Shown here one piece after another: positions 37,753 through 46,454 of a stretch of 64,000 bases of DNA. The DNA is taken from positions 1-64,000 of the forward strand of contig NZ_FTMQ01000005.1 in assembly GCF_900156055.1 (NCBI RefSeq), written 5' to 3'. The position numbers and the translations under genes were made by a program. Position 1 is the first letter of the stretch, and each line of letters begins with the position of its first letter. Origin of the DNA: Rhizobium sp. RU33A. GTDB taxonomy: Bacteria > Pseudomonadota > Alphaproteobacteria > Rhizobiales > Rhizobiaceae. A model generated the notes under the pieces. The model was given only the letters and a program-made list of their open reading frames with translations. It made no database searches and had not been told where the DNA came from.

Positions 37753-37764
37753 GTTTGATCAAAC
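37753..37764. promoter_or_regulatory. Palindromic operator candidate between divergent operons
   Basis: GTTTGATCAAAC is a perfect 12-bp palindrome, and a related half-site TTTGATCC lies just left of it at about 37740. It sits between the livG-type gene and the GntR/FCD gene (start 37816). A GntR dimer site controlling both directions is the simplest reading. Confidence 0.5.
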
Positions 37765-37815
37765 TTTACGTGGACGCGAAAATCAACCGATATTTCCGGG
37801 AGGCTTGGAGGCGGG

Positions 37816-38529
37816 ATGACGGACACGATTGCCCAGTCGGACGACTTCCTCACGCCTGTCGGCCGGGAGACCTTACAGGATCGCGTCTACGACCAGCTGC
37901 GCCGCACGCTGATCAACGGCGGCTTTGCCGCAGGCGACATGCTGCGGATCGTCGACATGGCCGATCGGCTGAAGACGAGCACCATGCCGGTGCGAGAGGC
38001 GCTCGGCCGGCTTGTATCCGAACAGGCTCTGGAAGCCCTGCCCAATCGCTCCGTCAGGGTGCCTCTGATTACCCGCGAACGTCTCGACGACCTGGAACGT
38101 GCCCGCATCCTGATCGAGGGGCGCCTGGTGGCGCTCGCCTGTCATCGACTAACGACGGAAGACATCGAAAGCCTGAAACAGATCAACCGGGATTGCGAGG
38201 CGGCTTTCGAACGGCATGGCCAGGACGTCGGCCCGGTCACCTCTGAAATCAACCATCGCTTCCATTTCCAGATCTATCGCGCCGCCTCCTCGCGGGTCCT
38301 GATCCCGATGGTGGAAAGCCTCTGGCTCCAGTCTGGTCCGGTCGTGCGCGCCGCCGCCCACATTCACGACGAACAGGGCGGCCTTGCCGCAACCAATCAC
38401 CACTGGACGCTCATTGAAGCACTCGAAGCGCGTGATGAAGACGCAGCCGTCAACGCGCTCTCCAATGACATCGGCCGCTCGTTCGATCTCGTGCGCGGGC
38501 GTCTCGACGCCGGCGAAGAAGCGGCGTGA
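37816..38529 (+). CDS. GntR-family regulator with FCD domain
   Basis: 237 residues; start preceded by GGAGG. Residues about 18-85 are the winged helix (LQDRVYDQLRRTLINGGFAA, MADRLKTSTMPVREALGRLV). Residues about 95-225 are the all-helical FCD ligand domain (ARILIEGRLVALACHRLT, EINHRFHFQIYRAASSRVLI, HHWTLIEALEARDEDAAVNA), with the conserved His/Asp metal or ligand positions. It probably represses both the divergent transporter operon and its own, released by a pathway intermediate. The next gene begins 12 bp downstream. Confidence 0.92.
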   Translation: MTDTIAQSDDFLTPVGRETLQDRVYDQLRRTLINGGFAAGDMLRIVDMADRLKTSTMPVREALGRLVSEQALEALPNRSVRVPLITRERLDDLERARILIEGRLVALACHRLTTEDIESLKQINRDCEAAFERHGQDVGPVTSEINHRFHFQIYRAASSRVLIPMVESLWLQSGPVVRAAAHIHDEQGGLAATNHHWTLIEALEARDEDAAVNALSNDIGRSFDLVRGRLDAGEEAA

Positions 38530-38541
38530 GGGAAGGCACAG

Positions 38542-38892
38542 ATGAGCGGAACGGACGATACATTCGAACTCTTTGACCTGCGTGTCGAGGTGGTGATCCC
38601 CGAAAATGGTACCGTCTACTGCGGCGCCAAACCCGGCGACTATTTCGAGCTTCAGGGCGAGATGCTCTATCTTCCGCCGGGACAGGGGATATCGATTTAC
38701 TCCCTCGCCTCCGTCCTTCCGCTTCTCGCCGCCAAGCAGCGCCCGACCCATGCGCATGACTGGATGACGACGGATGCGGACATCGCCTGTCCAGATCCCA
38801 ACTGCTCCACCCGATTGCGAATTCGGCGCACAGGCCTTCGCCGTTTCAACCATGCCGCCACGACAGCCGTGCCCCTCGAAGGAAAAGAGTAA
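38542..38892 (+). CDS. TIGR04076 family protein
   Basis: 116 residues. It matches the small family TIGR04076: an N-terminal FDLRVEVVIPENGTVYCGAK strand, then GDYFELQGEMLYLPPGQGIS, an ISIYSLASVLPLLAAKQ helix and a C-terminal CPDPNCSTRLRIRRTG motif with two Cys. The family has no established function; relatives are often found beside aldo/keto reductases and dehydrogenases. It lies between the GntR regulator and the aldo/keto reductase with gaps of 12 bp and 1 bp, so it is surely in the operon. Confidence 0.82.
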   Translation: MSGTDDTFELFDLRVEVVIPENGTVYCGAKPGDYFELQGEMLYLPPGQGISIYSLASVLPLLAAKQRPTHAHDWMTTDADIACPDPNCSTRLRIRRTGLRRFNHAATTAVPLEGKE

Positions 38893-38893
38893 C

Positions 38894-39940
38894 ATGCAGC
38901 GTATCTCCATCGCCCCCGGTTACGAGATCTCCCGCGTCATCCGCGGCGGATGGCAGCTTGCCGGTGGCCATGGCGCCATCGATGAGGAGGCGGCCATCGA
39001 AGACATGGTGGCTTTCGCCGATGCTGGCATCACCACCTTCGACTGCGCGGACATCTACACTGGCGTGGAAGATCTGATCGGACGCTTCCGGCTGCGCTAC
39101 CGGGACATGCAGGGCCAGACGGCCCTCGATCGCATTCGCGTCCATACGAAGTTCGTACCCGATCTCGGCGTCCTGCCGACGATCACGAAGGCCTATGTGG
39201 AAGGCGTTATCGACACGTCGCGCAAGCGGCTTGCCATGGAGCGCCTAGATCTCGTCCAGTTTCACTGGTGGGACTACGAGCTGCCGGCCTGGCTCGACAC
39301 CCTCGGCTGGCTGAAAGAGCTCCAGCAAGATGGACGGATCGACAAGATCAGTGCCACGAATTTCGACAGCGACCATGTCACGGCAATTCTCGATGGAGGG
39401 ATCCCGCTGACCTCGCTGCAACTGCAGTATTCGCTGCTCGACCGGCGTCCGGAAAAGCGCATGGTGGACTTGGCCGCCTATCATGATTTTGCGCTGTTCT
39501 GCTACGGCACGGTCGCCGGCGGCTTCCTCTCCGATCGCTGGCTCGGCAAGACCGAGCCGGAGCATCCGCTCGAGAATCGCTCGCTGACCAAGTACAAACT
39601 GATCATTGATGACCTCGGTGGCTGGGATCTTTTCCAGGCACTGCTGGCAACGCTTCGCAAGGTGGCCGACCGGCATGCAACCGACATCGCAACGATTGCC
39701 AGTGCCGCCATGCTCCGCCGTCCCGGTGTCACGGCGGTGATCGTCGGCGCGCGCAATCGCGATCACCTCGCCTCCAACCTCGCCATATCCAATGTCGTCC
39801 TCAAAGACGCCGACCTGTCGGAGATCGAGACCGCCTTGGCGGGCGCACGCGAACTGGAAGGCGACGTCTATACGCTCGAGCGGGACCGCACCGGGCGTCA
39901 CGGCAGCATCATGAAATATAATCTCAACAAAGGGGAATGA
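38894..39940 (+). CDS. Aldo/keto reductase
   Basis: 348 residues from MQRISIAPGYEISRVIRGGW. The catalytic set is intact (FDCADIYTGVE, VHTKFVPDLG, LVQFHWWDYELPAW). It shares unusual phrases with the fused enzyme at 32821-34290 (QFHWW, SL.DRR, YGT..GGFLS..WLG), so the two are paralogues acting in the same pathway, probably on related aldehydes or ketones with NAD(P)H. No RidA domain is attached. It is one base after the TIGR04076 stop and followed by the transporter's binding protein. Confidence 0.92.
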   Translation: MQRISIAPGYEISRVIRGGWQLAGGHGAIDEEAAIEDMVAFADAGITTFDCADIYTGVEDLIGRFRLRYRDMQGQTALDRIRVHTKFVPDLGVLPTITKAYVEGVIDTSRKRLAMERLDLVQFHWWDYELPAWLDTLGWLKELQQDGRIDKISATNFDSDHVTAILDGGIPLTSLQLQYSLLDRRPEKRMVDLAAYHDFALFCYGTVAGGFLSDRWLGKTEPEHPLENRSLTKYKLIIDDLGGWDLFQALLATLRKVADRHATDIATIASAAMLRRPGVTAVIVGARNRDHLASNLAISNVVLKDADLSEIETALAGARELEGDVYTLERDRTGRHGSIMKYNLNKGE

Positions 39941-39941
39941 C

Positions 39942-41225
39942 ATGAACAAGGGAAATCAGATGAAACGCCTCGTCCTCGCGTCCACCATGCTCGCGGGCTT
40001 TGCAATCGGTGCAGCACCTGCCTCAGCACAAGAATGCGACATTACCGTCGGCGTGGTCATGGAACTGACCGGCCCTGCCGGCGAATACGGCAAGGCCGGC
40101 GCGAAATCCGTCGAGATGGCCTTCCGTGACTTCAACGAGGCGGGCGGCGTTGACGGCTGCAAGCTGGTCATGGACACACGTGACAGCCAGAGCCAGGGCA
40201 ATGTCGCCGTGGATCAGGCCACACAGCTCGTCAACATCAAGAAGGTGCCTGTCATCATCGGCGGGATCATTTCTTCCGTCTCGATCCCGATCCTGACCTC
40301 CGTCACGGCACCAGCAGGCGTCGTACAGGTTTCGCCGGCATCCTCTTCCCCCACGCTGACAGCGCTTGGTCGTGACGGCAAGACCAATGGCGTCTTCTTC
40401 CGCACCATCACCTCGGACGCGCTCCAGGGAACGGCGGCTGCGAAATATGCGCTCGATCAGGGCATGAAGAAGATCGCCATCATTCACGTCAACAACGACT
40501 TCGGCAACAATCTGATGCAGGAGTTCACCGCCGCCTATACCAAGCTCGGCGGAACGATCACCTCGACGACACCCTATAACGAAAAGCAGGCGAGCTACTC
40601 GTCGGAAGCTTCGGTTGCCATGGAAGGCGAACCGGACGCGCTTTACCTCATCTCGACACCGGTCGACGGTGCAACGATTGCCCGCGCCTGGATCTCTGGC
40701 GGCGGCGTGCAGAAATTCCTGTTCAACGACGGCATGAACTCCAAGGACTTCATCGCCAGCGTCGGCCCACAATATCTGAACGAGGCCTACGGCACATCGT
40801 CGGGAACAACGCCGACGACCTCGACCGAATACTTCAACGCCAATTACGCGGAATTCTCCGGTGGGATTGAACCGTCTGCCCCGGCGGCCGATCGATCCTA
40901 CGATGCCGGTGCGATCGTAGCCCTTGCCATCGCCAAGGCCGGCAAGGCCGACAAGGACGCGATCAAGACCGCGATTTCCGAGGTAACGGCGCCTGGCGGC
41001 ACGCCGATCTACGCTGGCAAGGCGGAATTTGAGAAGGCGCTCGGCCTGCTCAAGGACGGCAAGCCGATCAAATATGAAGGCGTCATCGGCCCTGTGAGCT
41101 TCGACCAGTATGGCGACATCACCGGTCCGTTCAGGCTCTGGAAGATCACCGATGGCGAGGTAACAACCGTGGGCCAGATGGAATCGTCGGAAGTGGCAGA
41201 AATCAAGGCTAGTTTGACGAAGTAA
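39942..41225 (+). CDS. ABC transporter periplasmic ligand-binding protein (LivK type)
   Basis: 427 residues; GGGG lies 6-7 bases before the ATG at 39942 (an ATG at 39960 is possible). The signal peptide ends at about residue 29 (LAGFAIGAAPASA). It is a type 1 periplasmic-binding fold (CDITVGVVMELTGPAGEYGK, VVQVSPASSSPTLTALGRDG, KKIAIIHVNNDFGNNLMQEF, AERSYDAGAIVALAI-like segment near 310). It supplies substrate to the divergent LivGFHM-type importer, whose operon lacks its own binding protein. The ligand is unknown; relatives bind amino acids, amides or aromatic acids. Confidence 0.92.
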   Translation: MNKGNQMKRLVLASTMLAGFAIGAAPASAQECDITVGVVMELTGPAGEYGKAGAKSVEMAFRDFNEAGGVDGCKLVMDTRDSQSQGNVAVDQATQLVNIKKVPVIIGGIISSVSIPILTSVTAPAGVVQVSPASSSPTLTALGRDGKTNGVFFRTITSDALQGTAAAKYALDQGMKKIAIIHVNNDFGNNLMQEFTAAYTKLGGTITSTTPYNEKQASYSSEASVAMEGEPDALYLISTPVDGATIARAWISGGGVQKFLFNDGMNSKDFIASVGPQYLNEAYGTSSGTTPTTSTEYFNANYAEFSGGIEPSAPAADRSYDAGAIVALAIAKAGKADKDAIKTAISEVTAPGGTPIYAGKAEFEKALGLLKDGKPIKYEGVIGPVSFDQYGDITGPFRLWKITDGEVTTVGQMESSEVAEIKASLTK

Positions 41226-41320
41226 CCACCAAGGCAAGCGAGATATGGACGGGCCGTCGACGCCCGCCAACGATTGGAAGCAATTCGATCAAGATCGAAG
41301 CCAAGACGGATCTCGATCAC

Positions 41321-41353
41321 TCTCAGCCGCCAGGCATAGCCGGGCGGCTGAGA
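41321..41353. terminator. Stem-loop between convergent genes
   Basis: TCTCAGCCGCC (41321-41331) pairs perfectly with GGCGGCTGAGA (41343-41353), an 11-bp stem. It lies 96 bp after the binding-protein stop and 4 bp beyond the stop of the minus-strand fragment. No T-run follows, so it may be a processing or bidirectional terminator element. Confidence 0.55.
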
Positions 41354-41356
41354 CAT

Positions 41357-41842
41357 TCAAATGCCCATCGACAGTCCTTTAATCTGGCTTCTAACCAGAT
41401 CATGTTTCCTGGTATTCGTGGCCGTCTTCGCCTGATGCGTGATCCGCGCCATCTCGGCCAGCCGTGCCAAATCCCCCCTCTCCACCTGCCCCCTCGTCAG
41501 GCCCACCAGGTCCTTGTGGCGCAGATCGTCGGTCCCAAACCGCTGCCTGATCGCATCGGCGACCGCCTCCGCCTCGTGAAGTGCCCGCCGCCCCTCCGGT
41601 GTCCCGACAAGCTTCTCGAGAAACGCAGGCTTCTCCGCACGCTCGAGTCCATCCAACTGCTTCAGGATTTCTTCACTCCGCGGACTTAACCCCGGCACCT
41701 CGATCACATCCTCCTTCTCCCGCGTCCACTGTTCGGATTTTGCCGCCTCCTCATATCGCCTCGTCCAGTAGCGTGCCGCACGTACGACATGGGCGCCTAA
41801 CGGGCCAGCCATTCGACGCGCCTGCCTGCGCCCGCTCTGCGA
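41357..41842 (-). pseudogene. C-terminal fragment resembling TraA relaxase
   Basis: About 151 residues from the first Met at 41812 (MAGPLGAHVVRAARYWTRRY); the frame is open back to 41842 with a stop before it. The charged helical sequence (SPRSEEILKQLDGLERAEKP, QRFGTDDLRHKDLVGLTRGQ, RGDLARLAEMARITHQ) resembles the C-terminus of rhizobial TraA-type conjugative relaxases. The relaxase and helicase domains are absent. Its 5' end abuts a TetR-like fragment, so this is a rearrangement remnant of a conjugative element. Confidence 0.5.
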
Positions 41843-41993
41843 TCATTGCGATTGTCAAATGCTGATCAGGCTGTTCATCCGTCAGTTCGTGAACAGCCTT
41901 GTGGACGGCAAGCTGGATTCGTTCGGATCGTCCACCTGGACGGATCAATGTTCGAGCCACAAGATCTCCCTTTTGCTGCCTCTCAACTAGCAC
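41834..41993 (-). pseudogene. N-terminal fragment of a TetR-type regulator
   Basis: The frame reads GRSERIQLAVHKAVHELTDE, then HLTIAMIAERAQ, the first helices of a TetR HTH, and then loses homology where the TraA-like sequence begins (about 41812-41840). The recognition helix and ligand domain are missing. No other gene was recognised in 41843-42257. Confidence 0.5.
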
Positions 41994-42257
41994 AGAGAAC
42001 CTTCTGGATGAAATACGCTCTTCGATAAGAGCTGTTCAACCACTTTGGGCGACGCTCTATTTTGGGTCGCCGTAAACGAATTTCGGCAAACTCCAACGAA
42101 AGCGGATTGCTGCTAATCGCAACGCCAACCCAGACATGGCAGCACCAAGGAAGGTGAACTGATGGGGTGGATGCCATCAAGGAGCGGCTTGGCAAAGGGT
42201 GAGCCTGTCTTGCAGTTTGGACTGCAGACGATCCCAAGCCTTCGTCTGCTCACCTCT

Positions 42258-44522
42258 CTACTGTAACACGGGCGTCGTCTTTTCTGCCCTGAACGCGCAC
42301 ACTTCGCGAACGGCCAAGTGAAGGGCCTGGTCGGTGAAAGGCTTTACAAGCAATGTCGTCGCAGGTCCCGAAACGGGGGCTTCGTTATAACCCGTGGCGA
42401 TTACGAAGGGCAGGTCTGGCCGGTGGGTGCGGCTTTGCATCAAGAGTTCACCGCCTGTCATTTTCGGCATGGCATAATCGGATACTACGCAGGTTAGATC
42501 CAGTCTGGTTGCAATCAACTCCAGAGCCTCCAGCGGTGACGTGGTGGCAATCACGGTGGCGCCCAGATCTTCCAACATCGCCTCTGTGTTCATAAGGACC
42601 AAAGCGTCGTCATCGACTGCGAGAATGATGTGACCCTTAAGATCGACCGTCTCGGCACTGTCATTGACGCTTGAAGGTCGGCTGAGGTGTCCTGCTGCTT
42701 CCAGCGCTTGCGGCAGCCATAATTCGACAACGGTTCCCCTGCCGGTGTCACTTTGAAGAACCATCAAACCGCCGGTCTGCTCGGCAAAGCCGGCGACCAT
42801 GGGCAGACCCAAACCTGTCCCCTTGCCGATCCCCTTGGTGGTAAAGAACGGGTCGCGCGCCTTTAACAGCGTTTCCGCGTCCATGCCCTCGCCCTGATCT
42901 ATCACTTTCAAGCACACATAATGTCCGCCCTCAAGTGCGGGAGGCGGGGTTTCGTCTGACGAAGCGCAGATGGTGATATTACCCCCCTTGGGCATGGCGT
43001 CGCGGGCATTGACCACTAGGTTGAGGAGAGCCATTTCCAACTGATGCGGGTCGACCTTGACTAAAGGTGTGGCCGCAGACACCTCAAATGCCAGAGAAAT
43101 CGTCGAGGGCAAAGAGCTGTTAAGAAGCGGCTGCAGGCTCTCGACGAGCGCCGCCATGCTGACGACCTGCGGATCGAGGTTCTGCCTTCGAGCAAATGCC
43201 AGAAGACGCTGGGTCAGGCTTGCTCCCCTGTGGGCAGCTTGAAGCGCATTGCTAATGAGCCTTGTGAGGGCCTCATCCTCAATCTTCCGGGAGGCCCGAT
43301 CCAGACTTCCGATGATCACCGTCAGCAGGTTGTTGAAGTCATGGGCGACACCACCGGTCAATTGACCGATGGCCTCCATCTTTTGTGTTTGCCTCAAGAC
43401 CTCTTCTGTCGCCTTGCGCTCGGTCATATCGACCAAACCCTCAACGATGCGCAAGCTGCCGTCAGTTTCGACGCGCTCGACGCGAGACGAGACGACGACA
43501 TCCAGTATGCGACCATCGGAGGCGACAAGACGATAGGCTTTGTCTTTCAGGTTTCCCTTGGCCATCAAGTCCGGCCAGTCCGTCTGCATGCGCTGCACGG
43601 AGGATTCTTCCGTCATCAACGCCGTGAAAGACCGCTGGTAAATGTCTTCCCGCGTGAAGTTCAAGAGCGAAAGCCAGGCGTCGCTGACCTCCTGGATTGT
43701 CCCCTTCTGGTCCAGCGCATGCAAGGGCAAGGGAGCGCTGCGATAGAGCTTCCGAAAACGTTCTTCACTCTCGCGAAGCGATTGAGCTTCCTTCTGGATC
43801 AATGCGGCAAAGCGACGATCGAACATGGCCGCGACAACCGCGGCAAGAAGGATCATCAAGGTGACCACAACGATGCCAACTGCCAGGCCAGCCTGGTTGA
43901 ATGCATGCGAAGTCTGCACTGCTCTGTCTTCAACCCCGTGAAGCGATGCTGCCCTCATTCCGGCAAAATGCATGCCGGATATCGCAAAGCCCATCAGGCA
44001 GGCTGCGGCCCCCTGATGCAGGATCCGGCTGCCTCGGAAGGAAAGCCATAAGGCGGCAACTGCGGCTGCAATGGCGATGAGGATCGACAGAAAGACCCAG
44101 GGCACGCTGTAGCTTAGAGCGGCTGGCATGCGCATGGCGGCCATGCCGATGTAATGCATGGCGATGATACCCATTCCCATGAACAGACCGCCCAGGCACA
44201 AGGCCAGGCCGCTCTCCTGCTGGCGACTGACCAAGGCAAAGCCACCGCCTGTCACCAGGATGGCAATCACCAGGGATAGCGCAGTCAACAACGGATCATA
44301 GCTAATTGGAATGCCGGGCATCGAATAGGCGAGCATGGCGACGAAATGCATCGACCATATTCCTCCACCCATGCACAGGGCAGCAACAGCCAGCCATGCC
44401 ACGCGCGAGACCTGCGTGGAGGCCTCCCCAACACGCTGCGCGATATTGAGGGCTGTGTATGACGCAGCCACAGCAATGAAGATTGACAGGGTCACCAGAA
44501 CCCCGTTGTGGTCGCCTACCAT
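42258..44522 (-). CDS. MHYT-PAS hybrid sensor histidine kinase
   Basis: 754 residues. A seven-helix MHYT sensor (about 1-225) has three motifs (SMHFVAM, AMHYIGM, GMHFAGM). Then come a PAS domain (about 250-370), a HisKA domain with the phospho-accepting His in GGVAHDFNNLLTV (about 395), a HATPase_c domain (NLVVNARDAMPKGG, GTGLGLPMVAGFAEQ) and a C-terminal receiver (ILAVDDDALVLMNTEAMLED, VVSDYAMPKMTGGELL with the Asp, LLVKPF). No separate output regulator is adjacent, so the receiver probably feeds a phosphorelay. It overlaps the preceding small gene by 7 bp. MHYT domains are proposed to sense oxygen, CO or NO. Confidence 0.92.
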   Translation of the reverse strand: MVGDHNGVLVTLSIFIAVAASYTALNIAQRVGEASTQVSRVAWLAVAALCMGGGIWSMHFVAMLAYSMPGIPISYDPLLTALSLVIAILVTGGGFALVSRQQESGLALCLGGLFMGMGIIAMHYIGMAAMRMPAALSYSVPWVFLSILIAIAAAVAALWLSFRGSRILHQGAAACLMGFAISGMHFAGMRAASLHGVEDRAVQTSHAFNQAGLAVGIVVVTLMILLAAVVAAMFDRRFAALIQKEAQSLRESEERFRKLYRSAPLPLHALDQKGTIQEVSDAWLSLLNFTREDIYQRSFTALMTEESSVQRMQTDWPDLMAKGNLKDKAYRLVASDGRILDVVVSSRVERVETDGSLRIVEGLVDMTERKATEEVLRQTQKMEAIGQLTGGVAHDFNNLLTVIIGSLDRASRKIEDEALTRLISNALQAAHRGASLTQRLLAFARRQNLDPQVVSMAALVESLQPLLNSSLPSTISLAFEVSAATPLVKVDPHQLEMALLNLVVNARDAMPKGGNITICASSDETPPPALEGGHYVCLKVIDQGEGMDAETLLKARDPFFTTKGIGKGTGLGLPMVAGFAEQTGGLMVLQSDTGRGTVVELWLPQALEAAGHLSRPSSVNDSAETVDLKGHIILAVDDDALVLMNTEAMLEDLGATVIATTSPLEALELIATRLDLTCVVSDYAMPKMTGGELLMQSRTHRPDLPFVIATGYNEAPVSGPATTLLVKPFTDQALHLAVREVCAFRAEKTTPVLQ

Positions 44523-44911
44523 TCCCTGTCTCCCCGTGCCGATATCGGCATCCCCATTTTAAGAAGGCTCTGAAGCAATCGTAGTGGCCGTCCTTCCTGG
44601 ACCGCGATACCACGCATCGTCAGCCGAAATTCAAAATACCAAGACGGTTCGCCGCGTCCCGGCCGGTGGCGACTTGCCCGATGTCGATCGTTTCCAAAGG
44701 CTCGATACCGGGACGCCTGCCCGTTACCGATGCTCCCTATGGCTTCGCATTCTTCGGCGGAAGCGACATGCCGACACACGCGTCCACCCCGAGATGAGGA
44801 GAGCTTGCACGCGTAGGGGTCAGGACATTGCTGATTGCCTGGAGCCGCCTCGTTTGGGGTAAAACCCGCCTTAGCAATCTCTCCCAGCTTACGTGGCGAC
44901 GATGCGCTCAT
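44516..44911 (-). CDS. Hypothetical protein coupled to the MHYT kinase
   Basis: 131 residues from MSASSPRKLGEIAKAGFTPN; no family recognised. The N-terminal half has four Cys (CPDPYACK, VCRHVASAEEC). The second half is basic (DRHRASRHRPGRGEP), then SWYFEFRLTMRGIAVQEGRP. It overlaps the kinase start by 7 bp and begins directly at the end of the sigma-like gene, which argues that it is translated. Against this, another frame near 44640-44720 reads GIEPLETIDIGQVATGRDAA and looks more protein-like, so a frameshift in this gene is possible. Confidence 0.45.
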   Translation of the reverse strand: MSASSPRKLGEIAKAGFTPNEAAPGNQQCPDPYACKLSSSRGGRVCRHVASAEECEAIGSIGNGQASRYRAFGNDRHRASRHRPGRGEPSWYFEFRLTMRGIAVQEGRPLRLLQSLLKMGMPISARGDREW

Positions 44912-44912
44912 C

Positions 44913-45383
44913 TCAACGCTCCGCTTCTGGTGGAGGTTTCGAATGCAGAGCTGCATCCGTCAGACATTTGAACATTTCTCGTGCCCGTAGTAGTCGCGCC
45001 TCAACCTCTTCCACCGGATCACGAACGATGCGTGACACAAGCTGACTGTCGAACTTCAACCCATCGACCAGCACAAGGCACAGACGCTCTTCAAGCGGCA
45101 GGTCGAGGAAGCTGAACCCATAGGTGGGAACCACCATCGGTACATCGGGATTTTGTTTGTCGAAAATAGGCAGCCTGACAAGGTTCTCCACCAGCCAGCT
45201 CAAGGCACAAGGGAGATCTGCGGCGTCATCTTTGCACTGGTGTGCGCGGCGCAGAGCCTGCCTGACAGCTTCATCGGCAAGACGTTCATCGCCCGTCATG
45301 ATCAAAGCGACCTGCCTTAGCCGCGGCTCCGCCGAAGCAACACCAGACCGCCATTCATCCATCAACAATTTCCCCTCAGCCAC
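44913..45383 (-). CDS. Degenerate ECF-sigma-like protein
   Basis: 156 residues. The layout is that of a short ECF-type sigma factor or sigma mimic. A poorly conserved region-2-like segment (RLRQVALIMTGDERLADEAV) is followed by a region-4-like helix-turn-helix (about 95-140: LDLPLEERLCLVLVDGLKFD, then IVRDPVEEVEARLLRAREMF). The core-binding and -10 recognition residues of region 2 are not obvious. It may be a divergent sigma factor, or a sigma mimic acting with the MHYT kinase in the same operon, like the general-stress PhyR system. The latter is only a hypothesis. Confidence 0.6.
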   Translation of the reverse strand: MAEGKLLMDEWRSGVASAEPRLRQVALIMTGDERLADEAVRQALRRAHQCKDDAADLPCALSWLVENLVRLPIFDKQNPDVPMVVPTYGFSFLDLPLEERLCLVLVDGLKFDSQLVSRIVRDPVEEVEARLLRAREMFKCLTDAALHSKPPPEAER

Positions 45384-45680
45384 GCACGAACGCAGCAGCG
45401 AAAACTATGTTCCGCCTGATTGTCGATTTTTTCTCGACGGATTGTTTCTCCGGGAATGCAGACGCTTGCGACGCATAAGGGATCCTGAGGACCGGTGACA
45501 GGAACCCCGTGGATCTTGACCCTTCAGCATCCTGGCGTCACGATCTGTGACATCGCGACTTAAGGTTGCTAGATCCCGGCAGCAACCACTATTTACCACG
45601 CTGCTGCATGTCGAACGCAATGGCGGCAGTTGACCCGTCTGTCGAAACCTGTGGTCTTTGAAAGGACCAATCTCTCGCCC

Positions 45681-46454
45681 ATGCCGACATCAAGAAGATC
45701 AAGAGGCACACGCCTGCCGTCGCCTTATCTGAAGCGCCTTTTCATGCGCGAAGACGCCGTCCTGGACGAGCAGTACCCGTTCAACCTGCCTTGGCTCGGG
45801 AAGGATTTTGTCCTCGAACTGTCGACACCGGTGACGATCCTCGTCGGCGAAAATGGTGCTGGCAAATCCACGCTGATCGAGGCCGTGGCCGCCATTTGCG
45901 GCTTTGACGAGGCCGGTGGTGGCAACGGATACCGGCCGGTCGATCACTCTCGAGCTGTCGATCGAAGCGGTGCGTCGCTGGCCTCGGTCTTGCGCGCCTC
46001 CTGGTTGCCCAAGGTCACCGCAGGATGGTTCTTTCGGGCCGAATCCTTCTTCTCCGTCGCGCGTTACCTTGATGAAGCCGCACGCGATGCCAATGCCGCA
46101 CCGCCTGATTTCTTGTCCTTTAGCCATGGCGAGGGCTTCATTCGTTTCTTCGAAGAGCGCCTTTCGAGACAGGGACTGTATCTGCTCGATGAACCGGAAA
46201 GTGCGCTTTCTCCGAAACGGCAGATTGAACTCCTTCGCCTTCTCCATTCCATCCAGATTTCCGGCGGTGCCCAGATCATCATGGCAACCCACTCGCCAAT
46301 CCTCATGGCTGTCCCTGGCGCCCGTCTTCTGGAGATAGGCCATCGTGGTCTGGCAGACACAGAACTGCGCCAGACCGAGCACTTCAAGCTCTACAGAGAC
46401 TTTACTGAGGATCCGGCTGACTTCGTCCGCCAGGCGATGCACGACGACAGGTGA
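45681..46454 (+). CDS. Predicted AAA/ABC-type ATPase
   Basis: 257 residues from MPTSRRSRGTRLPS (a TTG at 45630 would add 17). It is a single compact ATPase of the predicted-ATPase/AAA_21 class: Walker A VGENGAGKST (about 55), Walker B GLYLLDEPESALSP (about 170), switch His IIMATHSPILM (about 205) and a short LSFSHGEGFIRFFEERLS signature region. It has no membrane or permease domain, so it is not a transporter subunit. Close relatives are stand-alone cytoplasmic proteins of unknown role, and some belong to defence systems. No partner nuclease lies nearby. It is divergent from the sigma-like gene. Confidence 0.85.
   Translation: MPTSRRSRGTRLPSPYLKRLFMREDAVLDEQYPFNLPWLGKDFVLELSTPVTILVGENGAGKSTLIEAVAAICGFDEAGGGNGYRPVDHSRAVDRSGASLASVLRASWLPKVTAGWFFRAESFFSVARYLDEAARDANAAPPDFLSFSHGEGFIRFFEERLSRQGLYLLDEPESALSPKRQIELLRLLHSIQISGGAQIIMATHSPILMAVPGARLLEIGHRGLADTELRQTEHFKLYRDFTEDPADFVRQAMHDDR

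Noticed and set aside
40023..41270. 415-codon minus-strand frame over the LivK-type gene
   Set aside because: Antisense shadow in GC-rich DNA. The plus strand has a signal peptide and binding-protein motifs.
42100..42240. C-terminal fragment of a Y-family DNA polymerase (VDAIKERLGKG)
   Set aside because: Only about 11 residues match a general pattern, too short to support a call.
45681..46454. Part of a defence system such as an OLD-family ATPase plus nuclease pair
   Set aside because: No TOPRIM or other nuclease domain in the protein and no partner gene adjacent. Left as a predicted ATPase of unknown role.
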